A stretch of 64,000 nucleotides of DNA from Herpetosiphon geysericola. GTDB taxonomy: Bacteria > Chloroflexota > Chloroflexia > Chloroflexales > Herpetosiphonaceae. The position numbers and the translations under genes were made by a program. Positions 36,863 through 45,520 of this stretch are shown here, piece by piece. The stretch lies in contig NZ_LGKP01000032.1 of assembly GCF_001306135.1 (NCBI RefSeq), positions 62,001 to 126,000 on the forward strand, given 5' to 3'. The notes under the pieces are model-generated. The model was given only the letters and a program-made list of their open reading frames with translations, was not told the DNA's origin and ran no database searches. The first letter of the stretch is position 1; each line of letters begins with the position of its first letter.

Positions 36863-37667
36863 ACTCAGCCTGCGCCCAGCTACCAGCGCCGATCGCGAGC
36901 CGATTGTGGTTTGGTGCAATACCCTCTGGAATGGTCAACCAGATTATCTTGGCGATGTGTGGGATTATTGGTTGCCCCAAGGTCATTTGTATGTTGGCGA
37001 GATTGCTGGCTGGCAAGAACCGGTGGTTGTGCTGCGCCTGCGGGTGCTTTCGCCAACCCAAGCTTGGTTTGGTGGCTTACGGATTCATCCAGAATTGCAA
37101 GGCCAAGGCTTGGGGCGCGAGTTGGTCGAATATGCGATCGCATGGGCCAAAAGTTGGGGCGCGCACACCATCGGCTATATGACCGAGCGGAGCAATCATC
37201 GTATGCATTCGATGGCCGAAAAGCTCAATTTTGCCAATGTTGGCTTTATTGAATGGTATGGCTTGAACGATCTTGCTGCTGCTCCGGCCAATGTTGTGGC
37301 CGATGCAAGCTTGATCGATCTGAGCCAAGCCCAGAATTTGCACGATCATGGCGGGCGCTATGTGTATCAGTGGACGGTGCGCAACCTTGATCAAGCTGAG
37401 CTTGAACGCCGTACTGCTAGCCAAGAACTGTATGTGCTGTCTGATCGCAGCGGCTGGATGATTTGCCAGCCAGATGGCTTTATTGCCCATATCGAAGGCG
37501 ATGCTACCGCCCAAGCTACGCTTTTGGCCCATGCTCGCACTCTGCCCGAATGCCAAGAGCTGCTGACTCCAATGTGGCGTGGTAGTCGTCAAGCCCAATT
37601 AATTGCCCAACTCAACTGGCACGATACCAACGAAGCCTATAGTTTGTTTGAATTAGACCTGCGCTGA
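36834..37667 (+). CDS. GNAT-family N-acetyltransferase
   Basis: The 277-residue protein has a clear GNAT domain in its first half: LSLRPATSADREPIV at the start, FGGLRIHPELQGQGLGRELVEYAIAWAKSWGA with the acetyl-CoA site Q/RxxGxG/A, and a second, unassigned half of about 120 residues that may be a degenerate GNAT repeat. In-frame starts at 36822, 36825 and 36834 all lie inside the preceding gene; none has a strong Shine-Dalgarno site. Substrate unknown. Confidence 0.75.
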   Translation: MPTTTTNSNRLSLRPATSADREPIVVWCNTLWNGQPDYLGDVWDYWLPQGHLYVGEIAGWQEPVVVLRLRVLSPTQAWFGGLRIHPELQGQGLGRELVEYAIAWAKSWGAHTIGYMTERSNHRMHSMAEKLNFANVGFIEWYGLNDLAAAPANVVADASLIDLSQAQNLHDHGGRYVYQWTVRNLDQAELERRTASQELYVLSDRSGWMICQPDGFIAHIEGDATAQATLLAHARTLPECQELLTPMWRGSRQAQLIAQLNWHDTNEAYSLFELDLR

Positions 37668-37692
37668 ACGCAAATAGCCCATCAGCATCGTG

Positions 37693-37698
37693 TATAAT
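37693..37698 (+). promoter_or_regulatory. Probable -10 element for alaS
   Basis: TATAAT in the context GTGTATAATCGTG lies about 107 bases before the alaS ATG and just before the leader inverted repeats; the -35 box is unclear. Confidence 0.4.
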
Positions 37699-37709
37699 CG
37701 TGAGAGCAC

Positions 37710-37784
37710 AGAGCATAGAACATAGAACATTAATGGTTTGAGCACAATAATTGGCTTTGTTCTATGCTCTTTGTTCTATGTTCT
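37710..37784 (+). promoter_or_regulatory. alaS leader with two mutually exclusive perfect stems
   Basis: AGAGCATAGAACA (37710-37722) pairs perfectly with TGTTCTATGCTCT (37758-37770). AGAACATAGAACA (37717-37729) pairs perfectly with TGTTCTATGTTCT (37772-37784). The two left arms overlap by six bases, so both stems cannot form fully at once. Such an arrangement can act as an attenuator, but it may also be a dispersed repeat pair. Confidence 0.5.
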
Positions 37785-37804
37785 TAATATCTTGAGGTTC
37801 CCAA

Positions 37805-40474
37805 ATGAAAGGTTCAGAGCTACGGCAGCGTTTCTTAGACTACTTTGCGCGGCAAGGGCACGCCGTCGTGCCAAGTAGCTCGCTGATTCCTGCCGATAAT
37901 CCCACCCTGTTGTTTACAGTGGCTGGGATGGTTCAGTTTAACGATGTCTTTTTGGGCCGCGAAAGCCGCCCTTACAGCCGCGCAGTTTCGTCGCAAAAAT
38001 GCTTGCGCATCTCTGGCAAGCAAAACGACCTCGAAAATGTTGGGCCATCGCCGCGCCACCATACCTTTTTTGAAATGCTGGGCAATTTTTCGTTTGGCGA
38101 TTATTTCAAAAAAGATGCAATTCGTTTTGCATGGGAGTTTCTGACCCAAGAAATTGGGCTTGATCCCAAACGCATGTGGGTCAGCATTTACGAAGGCGAT
38201 GATCAGATTCCTGCCGACGAAGAAGCCCACGATTTATGGCTGGCCTATATGCCTGCTGAGCGGATTTTGCGCTTCGATGCCAAAGATAATCTGTGGTCTG
38301 CCGGCGATGTTGGGCCACGCGGACCATGCTCAGAAATTCATTATTACATTGGCGACGATCCTGATAACCAAGTGCCAGAAGGAGTCAACTCCGAAGACGA
38401 CACCTACATGGAAATTTGGAACTTGGTGTTTATGCAATACAACCGTGATGAAAACGGCGTATTGACTCCGCTGCCCAAGCCATCAATCGACACTGGAATG
38501 AGCCTCGAACGCTTGGCAATCGTCAAACAAGGCGTGTTTCGCTCGTATGAAACCGACTTGTTTACCCCAATTATTCACACGGTGATGGAATTGCTGGGCA
38601 CTGGCAGCGAACATTATCAAGCGAATAGCTCGGCCTATCACGTGGTGGCCGACCATAGCCGCTCGATCGCTTTTATGATTGCCGACGGCTTGCGGCCTGG
38701 CAACGAAGGCCGTTCGTATGTGCTGCGCCGTTTGGTGCGCCGCGCCGCCTATTTTGGCCAAACCATCGGCTTCAAAGCGCCATTCTTGGCCGAAACGATC
38801 ACTACGGTGATCGATATGATGGGCGATGCCTACCCAGAGTTGCGCAGCAAACAAAGCTACATTGCCGAGGTAGTGACTGGCGAAGAAGAACGCTTCAACA
38901 AAACCTTGGCTGGCGGTTTGCGCCAACTCGAAGCAATGTTGCCAAATCAAGCAGATAAAGCAGTATTTAGCGGGGCTGATGCCTTCAAGCTCTACGATAC
39001 CTACGGCTTTCCGCTCGACTTGACCGAACGAATTGTGGCCGAACGTGGCTTGACAGTTGACTTGGCAGGCTATGAGGCTGAGCTTGAAGCGCAACGCGCT
39101 CGTGGCCGCGGAGCTGCCCAATTCAAAAAAGGCGCAGTTACCGAGCGCTGGGCAGAGCGCAATTTGGCCCCAACCAGCTTCACTGGCTATCACGAGCTAG
39201 AAAGCTGGGGCCATGTGCTGGCGCTAGAATTTGATGGCGAAGAACTTGGCACCGTCCAACGTGGCCAAGAAGTCGCTTTTGTGCTTGATCGCACGCCATG
39301 TTACGCCGAAAGTGGCGGCCAAATGGGCGATAGCGGCCTGTTGGTTGGGCCACATGGCAAAATTGTGATCGACGATGTGCAAAAGCCTGTGCCTGGCGTG
39401 TTTGTCCATCGTGGGCGGGTGAGCGAAGGCAGCGTGAGCCTTGGCGAGCAAGTAACCGTCACGGTTGATGCAGCTCGTCGCCGCGATATTGTGCGTAATC
39501 ACACCGCCACCCACTTGTTGCACCGCGCATTGCGCGACAGCTTGGGCGATCATGCAGAGCAAAAAGGCTCGTTGGTTGCGCCAGAGCGCTTGCGCTTCGA
39601 CTTCAACAACCAAAAAGGCTTGAGCAGCGACCAACTGCAGCAAATCGAAGACCAAGTAAACGCTTGGATTCGCGCTGATAGCAAGGTTGAGGCAGCAGAA
39701 ATGGCTCTGCCACAAGCCCGCGAATTGGGTGCAATGGCCTTGTTTGGCGAGAAATATGGCGATGTTGTGCGCGTCGTGACCGTTGGTTGTGGCGATAGCA
39801 GCGATCATGTGCACGTCAACAGCGAAGCTCCGGTTTGCTCACGCGAGCTGTGTGGCGGCGTTCACGTTGCCCGCACTGGCGAAATTGGCTTTTTCAAAAT
39901 CGTCAGCGAAGGCTCGGTGGCCTCAGGCGTGCGCCGAATCGAGGCCGTCACTGGTCGCGCCGCTGCCGAATGGGTCAGCCAACAAGCCCAATTAATTCGT
40001 ACCTTGGGCGAGAAACTTGGTGCGCAGCCTGGCAAAGTTGAAGAAAAACTCGATGCCTTGTTGCTCGACCAAAAAGCCCGCCGCGACGAAATCGAACGCT
40101 TGCGTGGCGAATTAGCTGCTGGTCAAGTCGATAGCTTACTAGCCCAAAAAACTGAGCAAGCAGGCACGCCATTGGTTGTGGCACGGGTTGAAGCCAGCGA
40201 CGCTGATAGCTTCCGCCGACTTGGTGAGCAACTACGCGATAAACTTGGCAGCGGTGTCGTCATTCTTGGCACGGTCATCGATGGCAAGCCGTTGTTGCTC
40301 GCAGCAGCAACCGCCGACCAAGTTAAAGCTGGTCGCCATGCTGGCAATTTGGTCAAAGCCTTGGCCGCCAAAGTTGGTGGTGGCGGTGGTGGCCGCGCCG
40401 ATTTTGCTCAGGCAGGCGGTCGCGATGCAGCTGCGCTTGATCAAGCTTTGGCTGAAGCCAGCAGTTTGCTGTAG
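37805..40474 (+). CDS. alaS: Alanine--tRNA ligase
   Basis: This 889-residue class II synthetase charges tRNA-Ala. Visible features are the N-terminal RQRFLDYFARQGH and SSLIPADNPTLLFT, motif 2 region around RHHTFFEMLGNFSFGDYFK, the editing domain with HTATHLLH, the downstream CSRELCGGVHVARTGEIG zinc/editing motif, and the C-terminal DHHA1-like oligomerisation domain ending in a glycine-rich GGGGGGRADFAQAGG. Length and order are normal. GAGG lies eight bases before the ATG. Confidence 0.98.
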   Translation: MKGSELRQRFLDYFARQGHAVVPSSSLIPADNPTLLFTVAGMVQFNDVFLGRESRPYSRAVSSQKCLRISGKQNDLENVGPSPRHHTFFEMLGNFSFGDYFKKDAIRFAWEFLTQEIGLDPKRMWVSIYEGDDQIPADEEAHDLWLAYMPAERILRFDAKDNLWSAGDVGPRGPCSEIHYYIGDDPDNQVPEGVNSEDDTYMEIWNLVFMQYNRDENGVLTPLPKPSIDTGMSLERLAIVKQGVFRSYETDLFTPIIHTVMELLGTGSEHYQANSSAYHVVADHSRSIAFMIADGLRPGNEGRSYVLRRLVRRAAYFGQTIGFKAPFLAETITTVIDMMGDAYPELRSKQSYIAEVVTGEEERFNKTLAGGLRQLEAMLPNQADKAVFSGADAFKLYDTYGFPLDLTERIVAERGLTVDLAGYEAELEAQRARGRGAAQFKKGAVTERWAERNLAPTSFTGYHELESWGHVLALEFDGEELGTVQRGQEVAFVLDRTPCYAESGGQMGDSGLLVGPHGKIVIDDVQKPVPGVFVHRGRVSEGSVSLGEQVTVTVDAARRRDIVRNHTATHLLHRALRDSLGDHAEQKGSLVAPERLRFDFNNQKGLSSDQLQQIEDQVNAWIRADSKVEAAEMALPQARELGAMALFGEKYGDVVRVVTVGCGDSSDHVHVNSEAPVCSRELCGGVHVARTGEIGFFKIVSEGSVASGVRRIEAVTGRAAAEWVSQQAQLIRTLGEKLGAQPGKVEEKLDALLLDQKARRDEIERLRGELAAGQVDSLLAQKTEQAGTPLVVARVEASDADSFRRLGEQLRDKLGSGVVILGTVIDGKPLLLAAATADQVKAGRHAGNLVKALAAKVGGGGGGRADFAQAGGRDAAALDQALAEASSLL

Positions 40475-40487
40475 CCGGAAATTCCCC

Positions 40488-40518
40488 AGCCTCGCCCTCA
40501 CTAAGCGGGAACGAGGCT
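40488..40518 (+). terminator. Possible terminator stem after alaS
   Basis: AGCCTCG pairs with CGAGGCT across a 17-base loop shortly after the alaS stop; there is no T-run. Confidence 0.35.
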
Positions 40519-40590
40519 CTGCAAGGGTAGGTTTCTGCTGAGCATCACGAATTCACAGGTTCATCAGTGGATGCTTGCGACCCTTAACAT

Positions 40591-40660
40591 GTCCTTGAGG
40601 GGGTGCAGGGGGATTAAAGCCCCCTGCGTCTCCCGCTGGCGGGACGGAAGGGTGGTGATC
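40591..40660 (+). repeat. GGGGG/CGGGACGGAAGGGTGG repeat, copy 3 of 3
   Basis: It repeats copy 2 almost base for base: GTCCTTGAGGGGGTGCAGGG, GGATTAAAGCCCCCTG, CTCCCGC, GGCGGGACGGAAGGGTGG and GTGATC. The remainder of the 388-base gap 40475-40862 shows no gene. Confidence 0.85.
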
Positions 40661-40862
40661 TCAATCGGTTGTTAAAACCTACACTTGTAAGAGAGGTGTT
40701 GGAGTTGAGGGAACGCTCTTAGCCTACCCCAATCGCCCAATGAGGCAACAAACTGTGGTGTTGTCCTCAGCGGTAGCAGATCGTTGTACAATAAAGCCGA
40801 GATTCTACCAAATACCACAATATTCGACGTGTGTTCATTCTGAAAGCTTTGGGGGCAACCCA

Positions 40863-42854
40863 ATGACAACTGGCAAAACTGAACTGATCACCATTGCCCT
40901 TGCTGATTCAATCGATAGTATTCTTCAGCAGGTGCGTAATGCCAAAGCAGAGCATGTTGATATCTTCATGCCCGAAGGTTCGATTTCGTTACAAAGCCGT
41001 AAAACCTGCGATCGATTGCGCGAAACTGCCAACCGCGAAGGTATCGAACTGACGCTCTATACCAGCGATCCCAAAGTTGTCAAAGCTGCTTTGACCTGCC
41101 AGATGATGGTGGTAGAAATTGAGCCAAGCGTAGTAGCCAGCAAGCCTGCGCCAGCTGCCGCAGCTCCAGCCCAGCCAGTTGCTCCTGTTAGCCCCGAAGA
41201 AGATTTCTTGGCTTCGCTGGAAGGTTTGCCCACAGCTTCGACGACCGACCGTTTGCAAACCAGCTCGAGCGTAAGCAAGCCAATTGCAAGCCAACCAATT
41301 CCCAAGCCTGCGCCCCAACAGCCACGCAGTGAAATTGACGATTGGGCTGATGCCTTGGATAGCCTTTCGGTGGCTTCAACTGCTGGCGAAACTGGCTTGC
41401 GCCAACATGAGCAAGCTCGTGGCAACGACAACTGGGATTTTGATGGCTTCAACGATTTCTCGGATACGCTCAGCGGTGATACCGCTACTGCTACTGCTAC
41501 TGCACCCCCAGCTCGCCCGCGCATTCGCCCAGAAGATATTGAATTAACCAGCGATGACATGCAGCGCCAAGATGCCAAAGCCCGCCGCGCACGATCTGAA
41601 CAAAAGCGCGCCGACGAAAAGGCCGAACTCAAGCAACAAAACGCGCCAAAACGCAATTATCCGTTGTGGGGCATGCTGATTCTGGCGGCGATTGCGATTG
41701 CTGTCTTGTTATGGTTTTTGTTTGGCAATAAGGTTGCGAGTGGGGTTACGATTTTGGTGCGGCCAGCCCCAAGTTTGGGTGGCCAAACCTACGAAGATGT
41801 GCGGCTCAACTATCAAGCAGACCCAATTAGCGAGCCAAGCTCAGCGGCAATTCAAGGCCGTTTGATTACGGTGCCAATTTCGGTGCCAGTGCGTGGCACG
41901 GTCATAACCGCAACTGAGCAGCCAGATCAAGCTGCTAGTGGCCGTCTCGAAGTTTATAATCGCAATACCCAAGCCTATCCGATTCCGCCAAATACGCGGG
42001 TTAAGGTGCTCAACGCTGCTGGCGAAGAAATTATTTTCTTGACCCAAGGCGAGGCGACGATTCCCGAAGCGAGCAGCAGCATTACTGGCGTGACCAACGG
42101 GGTTGGATCAATCCAAATTGTGGCCAGCGCTGGTGGCACTCGCTACAACATGCCAGCCAGCGGCGATGTTATTTGGACGATTGAAGGCTACGAAGGCGCA
42201 CTGTTTGCGATCAATTCTGAGCCAGTTCAAGGCGGCACGACTGCCCTGTTAAAATTGCCAACTGAAGCAGATTGGCTGCCACTGTTGCCCCAAGCTGTAG
42301 CCCAATTTCGCAGTGCAATCCCTGCCCAAATGCAAACTGTGCTGCAAGAAGGCGAAGTGCTTGCTGATGTAAATTTCTTGCCCAATGTCGATGATTTGAC
42401 CCAAGACCCAAGCTTATATGATGTGCAGACCCGCCCAGTAGCTGGCACCGATGGCGATTTTGAGTTGATTGTAACCGCAAATTTTCAGGGCTTGGCGGTG
42501 CGTGGCAATTTTGCCGAACAACTAAATCGAGCCTTGCCAAATGCCTTGCGGATCAAAGATCCATCGTTCAGCACCGATACTAGCAGCATCGTCAAAAGCG
42601 AAGTTCGGCTCGATGATTCGGGCGCGAGTTTGTTGTTGGCAACGGTTGAAGTTGCGCCAAAAACCAATCTTGGCTTGCCCGATAGTACCAAGCTGAAGAT
42701 TGCCGAAAGTATCAAAGGCCTAACCCCAGCAGAGGCCATGGTGCAATTGCAAGCCTTGCGCGAAAGTGGCTTGATTGGCGATATTGTTTCCGTGCCCGAG
42801 GTGGAGCGCCTGCCAATCGACCCTGCCGAAATCAATGTTCAGGTGCAAGAATGA
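40863..42854 (+). CDS. Single-helix membrane protein with baseplate-J-like ectodomain
   Basis: The 663-residue protein has a cytoplasmic N-terminal domain (ITIALADSIDSILQQVRNAKAEHVDIFMPEG), a low-complexity Ala/Pro linker with many charged residues, one membrane helix (PLWGMLILAAIAIAVLLWFLFG, about residue 267) and a large external part. Segments such as ASGRLEVYNRNTQAYPIPPNTRV and GVTNGVGSIQIVASAGGTRYNM resemble baseplate J-type domains, which are found in non-phage Chloroflexota and cyanobacterial proteins too. Function is unknown. It overlaps ruvX by four bases (ATGA). No phage genes are nearby, so this is probably a cell-envelope protein. Confidence 0.7.
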   Translation: MTTGKTELITIALADSIDSILQQVRNAKAEHVDIFMPEGSISLQSRKTCDRLRETANREGIELTLYTSDPKVVKAALTCQMMVVEIEPSVVASKPAPAAAAPAQPVAPVSPEEDFLASLEGLPTASTTDRLQTSSSVSKPIASQPIPKPAPQQPRSEIDDWADALDSLSVASTAGETGLRQHEQARGNDNWDFDGFNDFSDTLSGDTATATATAPPARPRIRPEDIELTSDDMQRQDAKARRARSEQKRADEKAELKQQNAPKRNYPLWGMLILAAIAIAVLLWFLFGNKVASGVTILVRPAPSLGGQTYEDVRLNYQADPISEPSSAAIQGRLITVPISVPVRGTVITATEQPDQAASGRLEVYNRNTQAYPIPPNTRVKVLNAAGEEIIFLTQGEATIPEASSSITGVTNGVGSIQIVASAGGTRYNMPASGDVIWTIEGYEGALFAINSEPVQGGTTALLKLPTEADWLPLLPQAVAQFRSAIPAQMQTVLQEGEVLADVNFLPNVDDLTQDPSLYDVQTRPVAGTDGDFELIVTANFQGLAVRGNFAEQLNRALPNALRIKDPSFSTDTSSIVKSEVRLDDSGASLLLATVEVAPKTNLGLPDSTKLKIAESIKGLTPAEAMVQLQALRESGLIGDIVSVPEVERLPIDPAEINVQVQE

Positions 42855-43330
42855 GCGAGCGACCCAGCCGTGGCCGTATTATCGCCTTGGATGTTGGCAA
42901 TAAACGTATTGGCGTGGCAATGTGTGATCCCGAGCGGATTATCGCCAGCGGCCAGCCGACGTTGCCCGCGCAACCAAGCGATAAAGCCTATGCTCAGCTT
43001 TTACAAATGATTGCTGATAATGAAGTGGTTGAGTTGGTGATTGGGCTGCCGTTAACCTTGCGTGGCGAGGTTGGCACTCAGGCCAAGGCGGTGCAAGCCT
43101 TTATGCGTGGTCTGCAAAAACGCACCAATATTCCCATCACCTTGTATGATGAGCGGTTTACCAGCGTTGAGGCTGAGCGCTCGCTCGAAGCGATGGGCAT
43201 CAAAAAAAGCAAACATCGCGATCACGTCGATGAACTAGCGGCAATTTTAATCTTGCAAGATTATATGAGCTCGATTGCCCCGCCGCGCCCGCTCTACCAC
43301 GACCCTGATCACGATGATGATTGGGATTAA
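42851..43330 (+). CDS. ruvX: Putative pre-16S rRNA nuclease / Holliday junction resolvase YqgF
   Basis: The 159-residue protein has an RNase H-like fold with metal-binding acidic residues at IIALDVGNKRIGVAMCD, Glu in VVELVIGLPLTLRGEVGTQA, and the Asp/His end HRDHVDELAAILILQDY; also YDERFTSVEAERSL. The family trims the 5' end of 16S rRNA and was earlier described as a resolvase. It is coupled to the membrane protein before it by an ATGA overlap. Confidence 0.95.
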   Translation: MSERPSRGRIIALDVGNKRIGVAMCDPERIIASGQPTLPAQPSDKAYAQLLQMIADNEVVELVIGLPLTLRGEVGTQAKAVQAFMRGLQKRTNIPITLYDERFTSVEAERSLEAMGIKKSKHRDHVDELAAILILQDYMSSIAPPRPLYHDPDHDDDWD

Positions 43331-43331
43331 C

Positions 43332-43372
43332 GAACAAGCCCCGTTGATGCTACTCAACAGGGCTTGTTTGTT
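43332..43372. terminator. Bidirectional terminator between ruvX and the GH42 gene
   Basis: AACAAGCCC-GTTGA pairs with TCAAC-GGGCTTGTT with a single bulged or mismatched pair, followed by TGTTTT. It fills the space between two convergent genes. Confidence 0.85.
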
Positions 43373-45307
43373 TTAGGCTTGTTGCAACCAACGAACGCCT
43401 AAGCTGGCAATTTCGCAGCTATTGCTGAATTCCTCGCCACTCAAGCGATCGTGCCATGTGCCTTGTAGCTTGATCGTTTGAGCTTGCTCGCCATGGTTGC
43501 ACCACAACACTCCATCAGTTAATTCAATTCGCTCAATATCGTCGGGCAAGCGTTGAGCATCAGGCCACAAGCGTGGCAAGAGATCGCCCAAAATTTCCTC
43601 GGTTGGATAGCAGCCCATCAACACTGCCAAGCCCTTGCCATAGGTTGCGGCGCTAATCGCGGCCTGCCCAGCAGCATAGCACTGATCCCACGTCGCCAAC
43701 GTATTGGCGTGGCTCACGTTCAGCACTTCCATCCACAGCGGCGCGGTGTAGCTGGCATCGCCAAGCTTTACTGCCCATGGCTTAGCCGGATCAAGCGCGC
43801 TCCATTCGGCCACATCAGCGCCAAACAAATCGGTCAAACCGCTCGGGAAGCCATCAGGAGCTGTGCGATTATCGCTGCGTTTGGTCAAACTGCGTGGAGT
43901 GCAGATCAATGTGCCGCCTGCTTGCACCCACTCGCGCCAGCCAGCAGTTTCAGCAGGGTTATCGAGCATTGGGGCTACAGCAATCGCCAATTGATACTCG
44001 TCAAGTGGTGTGCCACGTTGCACAATATCCACCCCAACACCATAGCTGGTGAGCGTGCGATGAATCGTGCGCAACAGCTGCCAATAGCTCCAGCCTTGGG
44101 CATGTGGATCAAGCTGTTGCGCCCAATGATCGTCGTAGGAAACGAGCAAGGCAACTTTGCGCGGGGCTGCTTCTGGCTGGCCATGCTGTTGCCATTCGTC
44201 GGCAACAACGCGGGCTTCGACGCTGCCACGGGCTGGCCGATTGGCATGATCGCGCAGGCCGCTATGATATTGCTCTTGGCCAAGCCAGCAGGCGCGCCAG
44301 CGAAAATACAACACATTGGCTGCGCCATGAGCTGCATCTTGGTAGCTCCACAAACGCACTTGGTTGGGCGGCACTGGCGGATTGGTCGGAGTCCAGTTGA
44401 TTTGGCCTGGCTGTTGCTCCATCACCCAAAATGGCTGGCGTTTGAGGCCACGAATGTGATCGTGATACATCGAGACTGCTTGCCAGTTGGGAAAGCCATG
44501 CGGATAGTTATCCCAAGCAATCGTATCAACTTGTTTGGCCATATCAAACCAATTAATCTCATCGTCGCCAGGGGCAATGTTGGTTAAAATTGTGCGATTT
44601 GGCGAGTGCTGGCGCAAAATGTCTGCTTGCATGCCACAGTAAGCAACCTGCTGATCCGAGGCAAAGCGCCGATAATCGAGCACCAGCGAAGGATTATGGC
44701 CGCCACCGACTGGCACATTTGGCAAGGGAATTTGTTGCCAATCGCTGTAGGTTTGGCTCCAAAATGCAGTGCCCCAAGCCTCGTTCAAGCCCGCCAAATC
44801 GCTATAGCGTTGTTCGAGCCATTGGCGGAAGGCTGCGGCGCAATGCTCGCAATAGCAACGAGCTGAGCCATGATTGCCAATTTCGTTATCGATTTGCCAG
44901 GCGGCGATTGCAGGATGGTTGCCATAACGCTCAGCCATGGCGCTGACGATTTGGCGGCTATATTCGATATACTCGGGATTGACCAAACAAGCTTGGCGCC
45001 GCCCACCATGGCCTAAACGCCGACCTTGAGCATCGATCCGCATCAGGTCTGGCTGGCGATGAGTTAGCCATGCTGGCGGCGTGGCAGTGGGCGTGCCAAG
45101 CACAATTTTCAAGCCTTGACTGGCCAAGGTTTCAATTGCTTGATCAAGCCAAGCCCAATCGTATTGGCCTGCTGCTGGCTCCATCAAGGCCCAAGCAAAT
45201 TCGCCGATCCGCACATAGTCTAAGCCCAAGGCCCGCATTTGCTGGGCATCATCGGCCCACCACGTTTGTGGCCAATGCTCCGGATAATAACAAACACCTA
45301 ATGGCAT
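43373..45307 (-). CDS. Beta-galactosidase, glycoside hydrolase family 42
   Basis: This 644-residue cytoplasmic enzyme starts MPLGVCYYPEHWPQTWWADD, characteristic of GH42. The acid/base Glu is in WQIDNEIGNH and the nucleophile Glu in FWVMEQQPGQINW. Zinc-binding Cys residues are present (CYCEHC). A trimerisation domain and a small beta domain follow. It would release galactose from short galactosides. Start 45307 has AGAGG upstream; the previous 28 codons are in a repeat. It follows a sugar ABC transporter on the same strand after a 213-base repeat-rich gap, which suggests use of imported galacto-oligosaccharides. Confidence 0.95.
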   Translation of the reverse strand: MPLGVCYYPEHWPQTWWADDAQQMRALGLDYVRIGEFAWALMEPAAGQYDWAWLDQAIETLASQGLKIVLGTPTATPPAWLTHRQPDLMRIDAQGRRLGHGGRRQACLVNPEYIEYSRQIVSAMAERYGNHPAIAAWQIDNEIGNHGSARCYCEHCAAAFRQWLEQRYSDLAGLNEAWGTAFWSQTYSDWQQIPLPNVPVGGGHNPSLVLDYRRFASDQQVAYCGMQADILRQHSPNRTILTNIAPGDDEINWFDMAKQVDTIAWDNYPHGFPNWQAVSMYHDHIRGLKRQPFWVMEQQPGQINWTPTNPPVPPNQVRLWSYQDAAHGAANVLYFRWRACWLGQEQYHSGLRDHANRPARGSVEARVVADEWQQHGQPEAAPRKVALLVSYDDHWAQQLDPHAQGWSYWQLLRTIHRTLTSYGVGVDIVQRGTPLDEYQLAIAVAPMLDNPAETAGWREWVQAGGTLICTPRSLTKRSDNRTAPDGFPSGLTDLFGADVAEWSALDPAKPWAVKLGDASYTAPLWMEVLNVSHANTLATWDQCYAAGQAAISAATYGKGLAVLMGCYPTEEILGDLLPRLWPDAQRLPDDIERIELTDGVLWCNHGEQAQTIKLQGTWHDRLSGEEFSNSCEIASLGVRWLQQA

Positions 45308-45361
45308 AAAAAAACCTCTTTTGACAAGGATGAAGGATGAACCCAAACGTGAGAAGATTAA

Positions 45362-45400
45362 GTTTTTAACCACGAAGGACACGAAGAGCACTAAGTTTCG
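45362..45400 (-). repeat. CTTCGTG-family repeat, reverse copy
   Basis: On the minus strand this reads CTCTTCGTGTCCTTCGTGG followed by TTAAAAAC, a variant of the core unit. Nearby at 45327-45340 and 45487-45515 are GGATGAAGGATGA-type strings. Confidence 0.75.
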
Positions 45401-45486
45401 ATCAATCGGCGACTAAAATTTTGTTGCAATTTAGGCATTTAACAAATCTAACATTCGGGTTCTTCGCGTTCTTAGCGGTTAAATTT

Positions 45487-45515
45487 CATCCCTCATAATT
45501 CATCCTTCATAATTC
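45487..45515 (-). repeat. GGATGAAGGATGA-type repeat, reverse copy
   Basis: On the minus strand GAATTATGAAGGATGAATTA followed by TGAGGGATG matches the copy at 14648-14690. Confidence 0.7.
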
Positions 45516-45520
45516 AGTCG

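Noticed and set aside
37699-37804. T-box riboswitch before alaS
   Set aside because: No T-box consensus (TGGnACCGCG-like bulge) is seen; only the two AGAACATAG stems.
41057-41656. 199-codon minus-strand frame opposite the baseplate-J-like gene
   Set aside because: It is a Ser/Ala-rich shadow of the Ala/Pro linker in the plus-strand gene.
40863-42854. Prophage, from the baseplate-J-like domain
   Set aside because: No other phage gene is near; the protein has a membrane helix and is coupled to ruvX, as in non-phage genomes.
43390-44587. Long plus-strand frames opposite the GH42 gene (up to 344 codons)
   Set aside because: The minus frame carries the full set of GH42 motifs; the opposite frames show none and arise from codon bias.
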